Shown here: piece by piece, positions 51,066 to 59,956 of the stretch
Numbering within the stretch: position 1 is the first letter of the stretch
Layout of the letters: the number at the start of each line of letters is the position of its first letter
Origin: Rhodohalobacter sulfatireducens
Lineage (GTDB): Bacteria; Bacteroidota; Rhodothermia; Balneolales; Balneolaceae
Reading direction: 5' to 3'
DNA: 64,000 nucleotides
NCBI RefSeq assembly: GCF_022012475.1
Contig: NZ_JAKLWS010000025.1
Coordinates: forward strand, 1 to 64,000
Notes under the pieces: generated by a model
Databases searched by the model: none
What the model saw: the letters and a program-made list of their open reading frames with translations, nothing else
What the model was told of the DNA's origin: nothing
Program-made: the position numbers and the translations under genes

Positions 51066-52397
51066 ATGGCTGTTGTCTACCTGATTCTCAGCATTGGTCT
51101 GATCATACTTCTCACTGCCCGGTACAAAATGCACCCGTTCATTGTGCTGTTTTTGGTGGCATTATTTTATGGAATTTGTGTGGGAATGCCTTTTGATGAG
51201 ATCATTACCTCTGTGAATGAAGGCTTTGGTAATACACTTGGCGGCATTGGTTTGCTGATTGTTTTCGGGGTGATTATCGGAGCATTTCTCGAACACTCCG
51301 GCGGGGCTTATAAAATCGCAGAGAAAGTGTTGCAGATGACCGGCCGAAAACGGGTTCCTTCTGCGATGGGTATCATCGGGTGGTTTGTTTCGATTCCCGT
51401 TTTTGCCGACAGTGGTTTCATTCTTCTCTCACCGCTAAATAAAAGCCTGTCCAAAAAAGCGAAAATCACATTGTCAGCTTCTGCAGTTGCGCTTGCTCTC
51501 GGATTGACTGCCTCACACACATTGGTCCCGCCAACACCGGGGCCGATAGCGGCAGCGGGAATATTGAATGCAGATATCGGACTTGTAATGCTGTTGGGCG
51601 TTCCCATTAGTGCGATAGCACTTTTTGCAGGACTGGTTTTTGCCAATAAATATGTAGCCAAAACCTATATCGACCCCATTCCCGAGGTGGACGAGGAAGA
51701 TATGAAACAGCGTATGCAGAAAGCGCCGACTGCATTCAAATCATCGTTGCCGGTTTTCGTACCGATTCTATTGATTGTGCTACAATCCGTCATCAACATG
51801 TATGAGATTGCACCTGGTAATATGTTCGTAAATGTTCTTCTTTTCCTGGGTGAGCCGATGATTGCACTCTTGATCGGGATGTTTCTCGCCTTTTTACTGC
51901 CCAAAAAATTTGAGTGGGAGATGATTTCAACCAGCGGCTGGGTCGGGGATGCGTTGAAAAATGCGGCTTCCATTATTTTGATAACAGGCGCGGGAGGAAT
52001 CTTCGGGAAAGTATTGCAGAATTCAGATATAGCAGCTCTCTTAGGATCAACACTTTCCGATATTAACCTGAGTATTTGGCTTCCGTTTTTGATTGCAGCT
52101 TCCATCAAAACTGCGCAGGGTTCCTCAACCGTAGCGCTGATTACAACAGCGTCGATATTGACTCCTATGATGGGCACCCTCGGCTTTGAAACCGAACTCG
52201 AAAAAGCGATGGTCGTAATTGCGATCGGGGCTGGATCATCCGTTTTCTCCCATGCGAACGACAGTTTCTTTTGGGTTGTAACTCAGCTCTCGGGTATGGA
52301 TACCAAAATGGGTTATCGGTTATTCAGTTTGGGAACTCTTGTCTTAGGGGTAACGGCGGCGAGTACGTTGTTTTTATTGTATTTAATTATTGGATAG
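51066..52397 (+). CDS. GntP-family gluconate/sugar-acid permease
   Basis: A 443-residue inner-membrane symporter with about 12-14 helices. Family segments are GVIIGAFLEHSGGA near 65-78, PVFADSGFILLSPL near 112-125, and the LVPPTPGPIAAAGIL motif near 152-166. The C-terminal half is the internal repeat. Members import gluconate or related sugar acids with H+. In this neighbourhood it could supply the FAH/dehydrogenase pair with pentonates or other aldonic acids. A 460-bp non-coding gap separates it from the PHP-domain gene. Confidence 0.9.
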   Translation: MAVVYLILSIGLIILLTARYKMHPFIVLFLVALFYGICVGMPFDEIITSVNEGFGNTLGGIGLLIVFGVIIGAFLEHSGGAYKIAEKVLQMTGRKRVPSAMGIIGWFVSIPVFADSGFILLSPLNKSLSKKAKITLSASAVALALGLTASHTLVPPTPGPIAAAGILNADIGLVMLLGVPISAIALFAGLVFANKYVAKTYIDPIPEVDEEDMKQRMQKAPTAFKSSLPVFVPILLIVLQSVINMYEIAPGNMFVNVLLFLGEPMIALLIGMFLAFLLPKKFEWEMISTSGWVGDALKNAASIILITGAGGIFGKVLQNSDIAALLGSTLSDINLSIWLPFLIAASIKTAQGSSTVALITTASILTPMMGTLGFETELEKAMVVIAIGAGSSVFSHANDSFFWVVTQLSGMDTKMGYRLFSLGTLVLGVTAASTLFLLYLIIG

Positions 52398-52400
52398 AAT

Positions 52401-52457
52401 TGGTTGGTTGTTAGTTGATTGGTAGTTGGTAGTTGGTAGTTGGTGGTGGTTGGTAGC
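52401..52457. repeat. Short GT-rich tandem repeats (TTGGTAG)
   Basis: Three exact copies of TTGGTAG (52420-52440) are flanked by degenerate copies from 52401 to 52457. It is a simple low-complexity array directly after the gntP stop. Confidence 0.75.
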
Positions 52458-52687
52458 CTGCGATTAAAACCGGGGGTAGTTGAATAGAGAAGGTTAGATT
52501 CGAGGTGAAAAATTTTGAAAGGCGGAAGATGAATTTGAGGAGTTACCGAGAATAATTTTGAAAAGAATACGCATTAATAGTGTAAGTAGAGTTTCATTTG
52601 TGGTAGCCCGAAGAAGCAAAATAGCTTAGGAACGAGTTTGAAACGAAATATCCAAAAATTTATAAGAAAAAATGGTTTAGTTATTTC

Positions 52688-52725
52688 AACCTTTCAAGAG
52701 TTCAATACGTTTGAAGGGTTTTCTT
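52688..52725 (+). terminator. Terminator-like hairpin ahead of PHP gene
   Basis: AACCTTTCAA (52688-52697) pairs with TTGAAGGGTT (52711-52720), 10 bp with one G-T pair, followed by TTCTT. It lies 290 bp after the gntP stop, so its transcript is uncertain. Confidence 0.45.
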
Positions 52726-52855
52726 AAAAAGAAACGAGAAATTGATTAATCTATCATCAAAATTATTTAACCTACTCGTAAAGAAAACTTAAAGAAGTAC
52801 AAGTCAAATATTCTTATATCATATCCATAACATTCAATCTGCCAACAACCAAGAC

Positions 52856-54013
52856 ATGAAAATGAAATCAAAACAAAACCGGATCATTAAAAAACTTCTA
52901 TTAACTCTGTGTTTTGCAATAACTGCAATCCCATTATTGGCTCAACATTCACATGAGCACAATCACGATTACAGAAAGATCGTTTTTCCTGATGTCCCGG
53001 GATATTATACTCTCAGTACCGATCTTCATATACACACCGTGTTTTCAGACGGAAGTGTTTGGCCGAATATTCGATCCGAAGAGGCAATTCGGGATGATAT
53101 CGACGTGATTGCTATTACCGATCACCTTGAACACCAGCCGCATGAAGAGGATATTCCCAACCCCGACCGAAATCGATCATATAATATTGCCCGGGAATCA
53201 ATCCCTGACGATAGCGATTTAATCGTCATTAACGGTTCGGAAATTACCCGCGAGATGCCACCCGGACATTCGAACGCCATCTTTGTGGAGGATGCGAATA
53301 TGCTTTTGCAAGATGACTATATGGTTGCATTCCAAGAGGCGAAAAACCAAGATGCGTTTGTTTTTTGGAATCATCCCAATTGGACAAGCCAACGAAAAGA
53401 TGGAATTGCGAGATTGACTGATCTGCACAGGCAATTAATAGAAGATGAGATGCTGCACGGAATCGAAGTGGTGAATGAGTATACCTACTCAGAAGAGGCC
53501 CTTCAAATAGCATTAGATTATGATCTTACCATTTTGGGAACGTCAGATATTCATGGATTGATCGATTGGGAGTATGATGTTCATCACAATGGCCACAGGC
53601 CGGTAACACTTGTCTTTTCCGAAGAACGAACAAAAGAATCTCTGAAACAGAGCCTGATGGACGGCAAAACCGTAGTTTGGTCGAATGATTTCTTGATCGG
53701 GCATGAGCCGTTTTTGGTACCGCTGATTGAGGAATCTCTCGAACTGTCTGAAATCGGTTATATTGGTGATACCTCTGTTTTGAATGTAAAAATCACCAAT
53801 CACTCCAGTTCAAAATATATCCTTGAGAACAAGAGCAATTTCACATTGCATCAACATCAGGATGTGTTGACTATCGAGCCAATGTCTGTAGAAGTTCTGA
53901 ATATTAAAACGCTGGAGCGAGTGGATTCCATTGAACTTCCTTTTGAAGTTCTGAATGCTGTAACTGCTCCGGACCAGCATCCTCAAATAGCTTTTGATAT
54001 TGATATTGAGTAG
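52856..54013 (+). CDS. PHP-domain phosphoesterase, exported
   Basis: A 385-residue protein with a signal peptide (about 1-29, ending LLAQ) followed by a His-rich segment (HSHEHNHDYR). The PHP metal motifs follow: DLHIHTVFSDGS (His58, His60, Asp65) and ITDHLEH (Asp89, His90), with later NHPNW (His171) and TSDIHG (about 227-232) ligands. The family hydrolyses phosphoesters, and a relative described as Sb-PDE is a phosphodiesterase. Here it would act in the periplasm. The Glu-rich end (about 350-385) is a separate small beta domain. It is upstream of the FAH gene but 193 bp apart, so linkage is loose. Confidence 0.82.
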   Translation: MKMKSKQNRIIKKLLLTLCFAITAIPLLAQHSHEHNHDYRKIVFPDVPGYYTLSTDLHIHTVFSDGSVWPNIRSEEAIRDDIDVIAITDHLEHQPHEEDIPNPDRNRSYNIARESIPDDSDLIVINGSEITREMPPGHSNAIFVEDANMLLQDDYMVAFQEAKNQDAFVFWNHPNWTSQRKDGIARLTDLHRQLIEDEMLHGIEVVNEYTYSEEALQIALDYDLTILGTSDIHGLIDWEYDVHHNGHRPVTLVFSEERTKESLKQSLMDGKTVVWSNDFLIGHEPFLVPLIEESLELSEIGYIGDTSVLNVKITNHSSSKYILENKSNFTLHQHQDVLTIEPMSVEVLNIKTLERVDSIELPFEVLNAVTAPDQHPQIAFDIDIE

Positions 54014-54206
54014 AAATGAAAGTTATTTATGGGTGATCCTGAATCGCATCTTCGTTTTTTCCGAGTAGTCGGGATCGTACCTCCACATTTCACCTGTATG
54101 CCTGTGCTAAGCATCGGCAGAAATACGCAGAGGAGCGAAGACGAAATATGATCCTCAAAACTCATTTATGAGTTCAATAATTAAATAATGAGATAAATAA
54201 AAGCCG

Positions 54207-55046
54207 ATGAAAATTTATAAGATTGAAAGCGGAATTCTTATCAATCACAATGAATCATTTTATATTCTTGAGGATGAAGAGTGGGACTCTTTTATAAACG
54301 ACGATAACCTGTTCAGGAAAACGGAAGAACTTATCGGATCTGAGAACCCGATTAAGAATGCTGAGGATCTGATCGAGAATGAATTGATGCCCCCGATTTT
54401 CAGCCAGGAGATTTGGGCGAGTGGGGTCACCTATTATAACAGTAAATTGGGCCGGCAGGAAGAGTCAAAAGAAGCCGGGGGCGGAGATTTTTATGCGAGA
54501 GTCTATGTCGCAGATCGGCCGGAACTGTTTTTCAAGTCAAACCGGCATCGATGTGTTGGGTCGGGAGATGAAGTTCGAATTCGGAAAGACTCCTCGTGGG
54601 ATGTTCCCGAACCGGAACTCACGCTGGTGATCACATCAAACCAAAAAATTGTGGGTTACACGATTGGGAATGATATGAGCTCAAGGAGTATCGAAGGAGA
54701 AAATCCGCTCTATCTGCCGCAGGCAAAATCGTATGACAGCTCGGCCTCCATTGGTCCTTGTATCTACGTGACGAATGATCCGCTTCCATCAGATACTCAA
54801 ATCGAGTTGAGCATTCATCGGCATGGTGAGGAAGTTTTTGCGGATATGATTGGAATCGACCAGATAAAACGGGAGTTTGAAGAACTGGTTGGATACTTAT
54901 ACCGGGAGTGTACATTTCCGTTTGGCAGTTTCCTGATGACCGGAACCGGAATTGTGCCCGGAAAAGATTTTACACTTCAGCCGGGAGATGAAATTCACAT
55001 TACCATCGAACCCATTGGAACCTTAGTTAACAAAGTTGCAAAATAA
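54207..55046 (+). CDS. FAH-family hydrolase/dehydratase (2-keto-3-deoxy acid type)
   Basis: A 279-residue enzyme of the fumarylacetoacetate hydrolase superfamily. Metal ligands are visible: Glu of PEPELTLV near 132-138, and Asp of GNDMSSRS near 153-160. The GTGIVPGKDF motif near 247-256 supports the same fold. The gene ends one base before the ATG of an aldehyde dehydrogenase (TAAcATG), so the two enzymes are coupled. In non-phosphorylative pentose pathways an FAH-fold dehydratase makes 2-oxoglutarate semialdehyde from a 2-keto-3-deoxypentonate, and the dehydrogenase oxidises it. That reaction is inferred. A decarboxylase or isomerase of aromatic catabolism is the alternative. Confidence 0.82.
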   Translation: MKIYKIESGILINHNESFYILEDEEWDSFINDDNLFRKTEELIGSENPIKNAEDLIENELMPPIFSQEIWASGVTYYNSKLGRQEESKEAGGGDFYARVYVADRPELFFKSNRHRCVGSGDEVRIRKDSSWDVPEPELTLVITSNQKIVGYTIGNDMSSRSIEGENPLYLPQAKSYDSSASIGPCIYVTNDPLPSDTQIELSIHRHGEEVFADMIGIDQIKREFEELVGYLYRECTFPFGSFLMTGTGIVPGKDFTLQPGDEIHITIEPIGTLVNKVAK

Positions 55047-55047
55047 C

Positions 55048-56613
55048 ATGAGTTTACACGGACAAAATTTTATTGGAAACGATAAATCATCGGATAACAA
55101 TGATACGTTCCAGGCGGTGAATCCCGCTACGAAAGATTCATTTGAACCTCCTTTTCATGAAGCTACGGAAGGTGAAGTGAATCATGCGGCGGAAAAAGCT
55201 GCCGATGCATTTCTTGAATACAGTAAGAAAAGTGCATCAGAGAAAGCGGATTTTCTGGATGCCATTGGAGATGAAATCATGGAGCTGGGAGATGCTCTGA
55301 TCGAGCGGTGCATGAATGAATCCGGTTTGTCGGAAGGACGACTAAATGGAGAGCGTGGACGAACAGTAAATCAACTCAAACTTTTTGCGGATGTGGTTCG
55401 CGACGGATCGTGGGTTGACGCCCGAATTGATACCGGAGATCCCGATGTTCGGAGCATGCGAAAAGCACTCGGGCCTGTCGGAGTATTTGGAGCCAGTAAT
55501 TTCCCATTGGCATTTTCAGTTGCCGGAGGAGATACGGCCTCGGCCCTGGCCGCCGGATGCCCGATTGTGGTGAAAGCACATCCATCCCACCCCGGAACGT
55601 GTGAATTAGTGGCCGAAGCGATTATGAATGCCGCCGAAAAAACTGGAATGCCGGATGGTGTATTTTCGATGGTTCATGGCACATCGAATGATGTTGGACT
55701 GGCTATTGTACGTCATCCGAAAATAAAAGCGGTTGGATTTACGGGATCATACGGAGGAGGAAAAGCTCTCTTTGACGAAGGCAACAATCGCCCTGAGCCG
55801 ATTCCGGTTTACGCCGAAATGGGGAGCACCAATCCCGTTTTTATACTTCCCGGCGCCCTGAAAGAGCGAAAGGAATCAATTGCGGAAGAGTTAACCGGAT
55901 CTGTTTCATTGGGAGTAGGTCAATTTTGTACCAATCCCGGGCTTGTTTTTCACGAGGAATCCGACGACGCGACTTCATTCCAATCTTCATTATCTGAGCA
56001 GATGAAAAACGTTGAGTCCGGCGTGATGTTGAATGAAGGCATCCAAAAAAATTATCAATCCGGCCTCGAGAAATTGTCGGAGGTGGACGGTGTGGAAATC
56101 CTTGCTAAAGGCAATGATAATGAGAATGGATATCGTGGTTCAACAGCATTACTTCGGGCATCGGCAACCGTGTACTTTGAAAATCAAGATGTTGAAGAGG
56201 AGGTATTTGGTCCCTCAACGGTGTTGATCACTTCGTCAGGAAAGCATCAGTTGATCCAGGCCGCCCAGCGGTTGCGGGGTCATTTGACGGCCACGATACA
56301 CGGTACCGAAGAAGATCTTGCCGAATATTCCGAATTGGTTGAGATCCTTGAACAAAAAGTGGGGCGAATCATCTTTAATGGCTACCCAACAGGAGTACGA
56401 GTGTGCCATGCCATGATTCACGGAGGACCATTTCCGGCTACAACCGACAGTCGAACAACATCTGTCGGAACCACTGCCATGCGAAGGTTTGCCCGCCCGG
56501 TTTGCTACCAGGATTTTCCCAATATCACATTGCCAGATGAACTGAAAGATGAAAATCCAAGAGGTATCTGGCGATTGCTGAATGGGGAGATTTCGAATAG
56601 TCCGGTTGACTAA
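55048..56613 (+). CDS. Aldehyde dehydrogenase, 2-oxoglutarate-semialdehyde type
   Basis: A 521-residue NAD(P)-dependent ALDH. The catalytic Cys294 is in VGQFCTNPG, and YAEMGSTNPVFIL near 256-268 holds the general-base Glu. FTGSYGGGKALF near 230 is the cofactor loop. The GQFCTNPG and EMGSTNP signatures match the ketoglutaric-semialdehyde dehydrogenases of pentose and hydroxyproline breakdown. I chose the ATG at 55048, one base after the FAH stop, over a TTG at 55036. The likely reaction is 2-oxoglutarate semialdehyde to 2-oxoglutarate, feeding the TCA cycle. Upstream dehydratase and lactonase genes for a full pathway are not in the window. Confidence 0.9.
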   Translation: MSLHGQNFIGNDKSSDNNDTFQAVNPATKDSFEPPFHEATEGEVNHAAEKAADAFLEYSKKSASEKADFLDAIGDEIMELGDALIERCMNESGLSEGRLNGERGRTVNQLKLFADVVRDGSWVDARIDTGDPDVRSMRKALGPVGVFGASNFPLAFSVAGGDTASALAAGCPIVVKAHPSHPGTCELVAEAIMNAAEKTGMPDGVFSMVHGTSNDVGLAIVRHPKIKAVGFTGSYGGGKALFDEGNNRPEPIPVYAEMGSTNPVFILPGALKERKESIAEELTGSVSLGVGQFCTNPGLVFHEESDDATSFQSSLSEQMKNVESGVMLNEGIQKNYQSGLEKLSEVDGVEILAKGNDNENGYRGSTALLRASATVYFENQDVEEEVFGPSTVLITSSGKHQLIQAAQRLRGHLTATIHGTEEDLAEYSELVEILEQKVGRIIFNGYPTGVRVCHAMIHGGPFPATTDSRTTSVGTTAMRRFARPVCYQDFPNITLPDELKDENPRGIWRLLNGEISNSPVD

Positions 56614-56732
56614 TCTTTTTCACTATTTCTCATTTTGGGATTGTCTTCTAAAAGATGATCTGCGAATTCCTTAGTTAATAAAAAGATATGTTCCAGGAAT
56701 CTTAAAGTTAAAAATCAGGCGTTCAGACCTTC

Positions 56733-58148
56733 ATGAAATTCATAAAAACTATTTCGCTTGCTTCAATTGTATTTCTCTTCTCTTTAGGATATTGCTTCGG
56801 TCAACAAGGTGAAAGGCAGGCTGAGCAACCCAATATTATTTTCATGTTTATTGATGATATGGGGTATGCGGATCTAAGTAGTTATGGAAACCGGGAAATG
56901 GAAACTCCCAATATCGATCGTCTTGCGGATGAAGGGATCAAATTTACAAATGGCTATGTAGCTTATCCGATATGTTCGCCGGCTCGTGTGAGTGTGATGA
57001 CGGGTCAGTTTCCTGCGAAGTGGAATATCCACTCTTTTTTAGCCAGTCGTGAGCGAAACCAAAGACGCGGCATAGCCAACTATCTCGACCCCAAAGCGCC
57101 CTCAATCGCCCGGGCAATGCAAGAGGCTGGATATGCTACCGCACATTTTGGGAAATGGCATATGGGCGGTGGCCGGGATGTTGACGATGCTCCGATTCCA
57201 ACGGAGTATGGATTTGACCAATCCCTTGTTTCTTTTGAAGGATTGGGGGACCGGCTTCTGCGAAATGATGGTCATGACCTGTCTGAAGCCAATGCCAAAT
57301 TAGGACAGGGTCAAATTCAGTGGGTGGAAAAATGGAAACGCTCAGGAATATATGCAGACAGTACAATCTCCTTCATTGAAAGACACAAGAACCAACCTTT
57401 TTATATCCATTTTTGGCCGGGGGATGTACACGATCCGTTTATTCCTAATCCGGAGTGGCTGGATCGCTTTAGTGAATTTGATAATCACCATTATAAACGG
57501 GATTTCTATGCCACACTCTGGAATTTAGATAACCAAGTTGGTCGTATTCTTGATAAATTGGATGAACTTGGTTTAGCTGAAAATACCTTAGTGATATTAA
57601 TGAGTGACAACGGACCCACAGACTGGCCCTATTACTACGAGGAATTCTACTGGCCGCCGGGTAGTGTTGATCCTTTTCGGGGTCGGAAATGGGGACTCTA
57701 TGAGGGAGGTATTCGAGTACCATTTTTGGCAAGATGGCCGGCAAAAATCCCTGAGGGAAAGGTTGATTCCACGACAATGATCAACTCAATGGATCTTTTT
57801 CCAACCCTGGCAAACTTTTCAGGGATTTCCAGTTCGGATATGAAGTTTGATGGTCTGGATATGAGCTCAGCGTTACTCGGTAACCCAAAACAGCGAGGTG
57901 AGCCTATGTTTTGGGAATATGGTCGTGAAGATTTTTACCTGTTTCCGGCAAACCCTCGTTTTCGAAGCCCAAACCTTGCTGTACGGCACGGAGATTGGAA
58001 ACTCCTGGTAAATGATGACGGCACTGAACCGGAGCTATACAACCTGAAACGGGATCATGCGGAGACGATGAATGTAAAAGATGAATATCCAGATATAACT
58101 GAAAGATTGCTTGAAGAAGTTCTTGAATGGCGGCGTTCAATCCCTTGA
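56733..58148 (+). CDS. Secreted sulfatase, formylglycine type (CSPAR)
   Basis: A 471-residue type I sulfatase with a signal peptide (about 1-23). The residue to be converted to formylglycine is Cys81 in CSPARVSVMTG, the classic CxPxR motif. Asp41 and Asp42 in FIDDMGY bind calcium, and further ligands appear in the FGKWHMGG stretch near 140 and VILMSDNGP near 290. It would remove sulfate esters from polysaccharides or glycosaminoglycan-like substrates outside the cytoplasm. It precedes a second sulfatase of a different subfamily by 276 bp. The maturation enzyme is not in the window. Confidence 0.93.
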   Translation: MKFIKTISLASIVFLFSLGYCFGQQGERQAEQPNIIFMFIDDMGYADLSSYGNREMETPNIDRLADEGIKFTNGYVAYPICSPARVSVMTGQFPAKWNIHSFLASRERNQRRGIANYLDPKAPSIARAMQEAGYATAHFGKWHMGGGRDVDDAPIPTEYGFDQSLVSFEGLGDRLLRNDGHDLSEANAKLGQGQIQWVEKWKRSGIYADSTISFIERHKNQPFYIHFWPGDVHDPFIPNPEWLDRFSEFDNHHYKRDFYATLWNLDNQVGRILDKLDELGLAENTLVILMSDNGPTDWPYYYEEFYWPPGSVDPFRGRKWGLYEGGIRVPFLARWPAKIPEGKVDSTTMINSMDLFPTLANFSGISSSDMKFDGLDMSSALLGNPKQRGEPMFWEYGREDFYLFPANPRFRSPNLAVRHGDWKLLVNDDGTEPELYNLKRDHAETMNVKDEYPDITERLLEEVLEWRRSIP

Positions 58149-58424
58149 GGATAGAAGAATCAGTGATTTCTTTTAATTTAACCTGCATTCCATTTCACTT
58201 CAAAAGAAGAATTATATTTGTAGTGATGTTTCTGTAAACCTTTATCAAATTAACGTGAGTTCCAGATAAATAATTGACGTTACTCATATTTATCTCGAAC
58301 TAAGGTTTCATTAGATGTTAGTGAGATAAACATAAGGGGGATATCAAATATGGACATGCTGTTTAGCACTCTGAACCAGAAAGATTGAAAGATTAAAAAC
58401 TGAGACTACTAATTTTCAATATTT

Positions 58425-59939
58425 ATGAATTCCCGCATCTCACAAATCCTGTATTCCAAGCCAATCTTATTATTTTTTCTGATAGTATTTATTCAACCCC
58501 TCCACGCCCAGGATCGCCCCAATGTCCTGTTGATCATCTCGGATGATTTGAACACCGATATCGGGCCGTATATGGATATCAAGAACCACACGCCGAACCT
58601 GGACCGGCTTGCGGATGAGGGGGTTTCATTTACCCGGGCTTATTCTCAATATCCTGTCTGTGGCCCGTCTCGTTCATCGTTAATGAGCGGTTTATATCCA
58701 GAAACGAACGGAGTGACAGATAACGGGTTCAAAGGAGTAAGTTATCGGCAGCTGAATCCGGATCTCTCCGACCATCCAACGATAGCGGGTTTTTTTCGCG
58801 AGCAGGGATACTACACGGCAAGAGTCTCCAAGATTTTTCACATGGGAGTGCCGGGTGGAATTGAACGCGGGTCAGCCGGGGACGACGACCCGGACTCATG
58901 GGATTATGCCTATAATGTGATGGGGCCTGAGACGGTCAGTGATGGCAAGTTGGAACAGCTCTCACCGATGAATGATCATTACGGCGGAAACTTTTCCAGG
59001 ATGATCTTGCCAAACGATTTAGCTCACACTCAAACCGATTATTTAGCCGCAAGCCAGGCAATTGCCATTCTTGAAAATCGAGTCGGAAAAATTCCCGAAA
59101 ACGCTACACAACGTCTGAGACTGAAAACCGATTCTCCATTTTTCCTAGCCGTTGGTTTTGTTCGTCCACACGTACCTTTGATTGCTCCGGAGCGGGATTT
59201 CAAACCCTACCCGGAGCAGGAGATGGAACTGCCTGCCGTAAAAGTGGGAGAAAATGTTCCTGAAGAAGCTCTACGGCGGCAAAATGACAACGTGTTTGGA
59301 ATGAGTGACACACAGAAAAAGCAAGTGATAAGTGCATATATGGCCAGCGTTCGGTTTATGGATGCACAGGTTGGCCGGCTGCTGGATGCCCTGGACCGCT
59401 TGGAAGTCCGGGATGAAACGATTGTGATCTTTGTATCAGATCACGGGTACAATTTGGGTGAGCATGATACGTGGTCGAAAATCAGTTTGTGGGAGGGAAG
59501 TATTCGCGTTCCTCTGATTTTTTCAGTGCCGGGAGATGATTTTGAATCAAATTATGGAACTGAATCAGATATCATCACCGAATTGATTGATCTTTACCCA
59601 ACGCTGACCGATCTGGCAAACTTCTCTGATCAATCACCTGAAATCCTTCAGGGAAAAAGCCTGCTCGATCATATCAAAGGAAACCCTCAATCATCAAATG
59701 GAGACATAGCCTACACAATCTCCTACCAAGGAAACGCCGCTTCTATTCGAACGGATCGATGGAGGTATACAAGGTGGGGAGAAGAGATTGAGGATGATAA
59801 TGAAGAGTTGTACGATCACCATAATGATCCCGAAGAGCATGTGAATCTTGCCGATCATTCGAATCATCAAGAAATCCTCGAAAAGTTGAGGGAATTATTT
59901 GACAAAAAGCGGCGTCTTGCTCAAGAATCACCGTTTTAA
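58425..59939 (+). CDS. Secreted sulfatase, iduronate-2-sulfatase-like (CGPSR)
   Basis: A 504-residue sulfatase with signal peptide (about 1-29, ending LHAQ). Formylglycine precursor Cys79 is in VCGPSRSSLMSGL, and Asp40/Asp41 in IISDDLN bind calcium. The long insertion with MGVPGGIERGSAGDDDPDSW near 145-165 and the FVRPHVPLIAPERDF segment near 245-260 resemble iduronate-2-sulfatase and related S1 subfamilies. Its C-terminal part has SDHGYNLGEHDTWSK. It probably hydrolyses sulfate from uronic-acid-rich glycans. It converges on the SLC12-type gene, whose stop is 17 bp away. Confidence 0.92.
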   Translation: MNSRISQILYSKPILLFFLIVFIQPLHAQDRPNVLLIISDDLNTDIGPYMDIKNHTPNLDRLADEGVSFTRAYSQYPVCGPSRSSLMSGLYPETNGVTDNGFKGVSYRQLNPDLSDHPTIAGFFREQGYYTARVSKIFHMGVPGGIERGSAGDDDPDSWDYAYNVMGPETVSDGKLEQLSPMNDHYGGNFSRMILPNDLAHTQTDYLAASQAIAILENRVGKIPENATQRLRLKTDSPFFLAVGFVRPHVPLIAPERDFKPYPEQEMELPAVKVGENVPEEALRRQNDNVFGMSDTQKKQVISAYMASVRFMDAQVGRLLDALDRLEVRDETIVIFVSDHGYNLGEHDTWSKISLWEGSIRVPLIFSVPGDDFESNYGTESDIITELIDLYPTLTDLANFSDQSPEILQGKSLLDHIKGNPQSSNGDIAYTISYQGNAASIRTDRWRYTRWGEEIEDDNEELYDHHNDPEEHVNLADHSNHQEILEKLRELFDKKRRLAQESPF

Positions 59940-59956
59940 ATGTTTGGTTATCCAAC

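Larger units (their letters stand above)
52398..52855. other. Intergenic region after gntP, tandem repeat and terminator
   Basis: This 458-bp gap begins with a GT-rich tandem array (52401-52457) and has a terminator-like hairpin at 52688-52720. I find no gene or known RNA in it. Confidence 0.65.

Noticed and set aside
51308-52177. Two long frames antisense to the GntP permease
   Set aside because: They are opposite a full-length transporter and show no domain; typical shadows of hydrophobic coding sequence.
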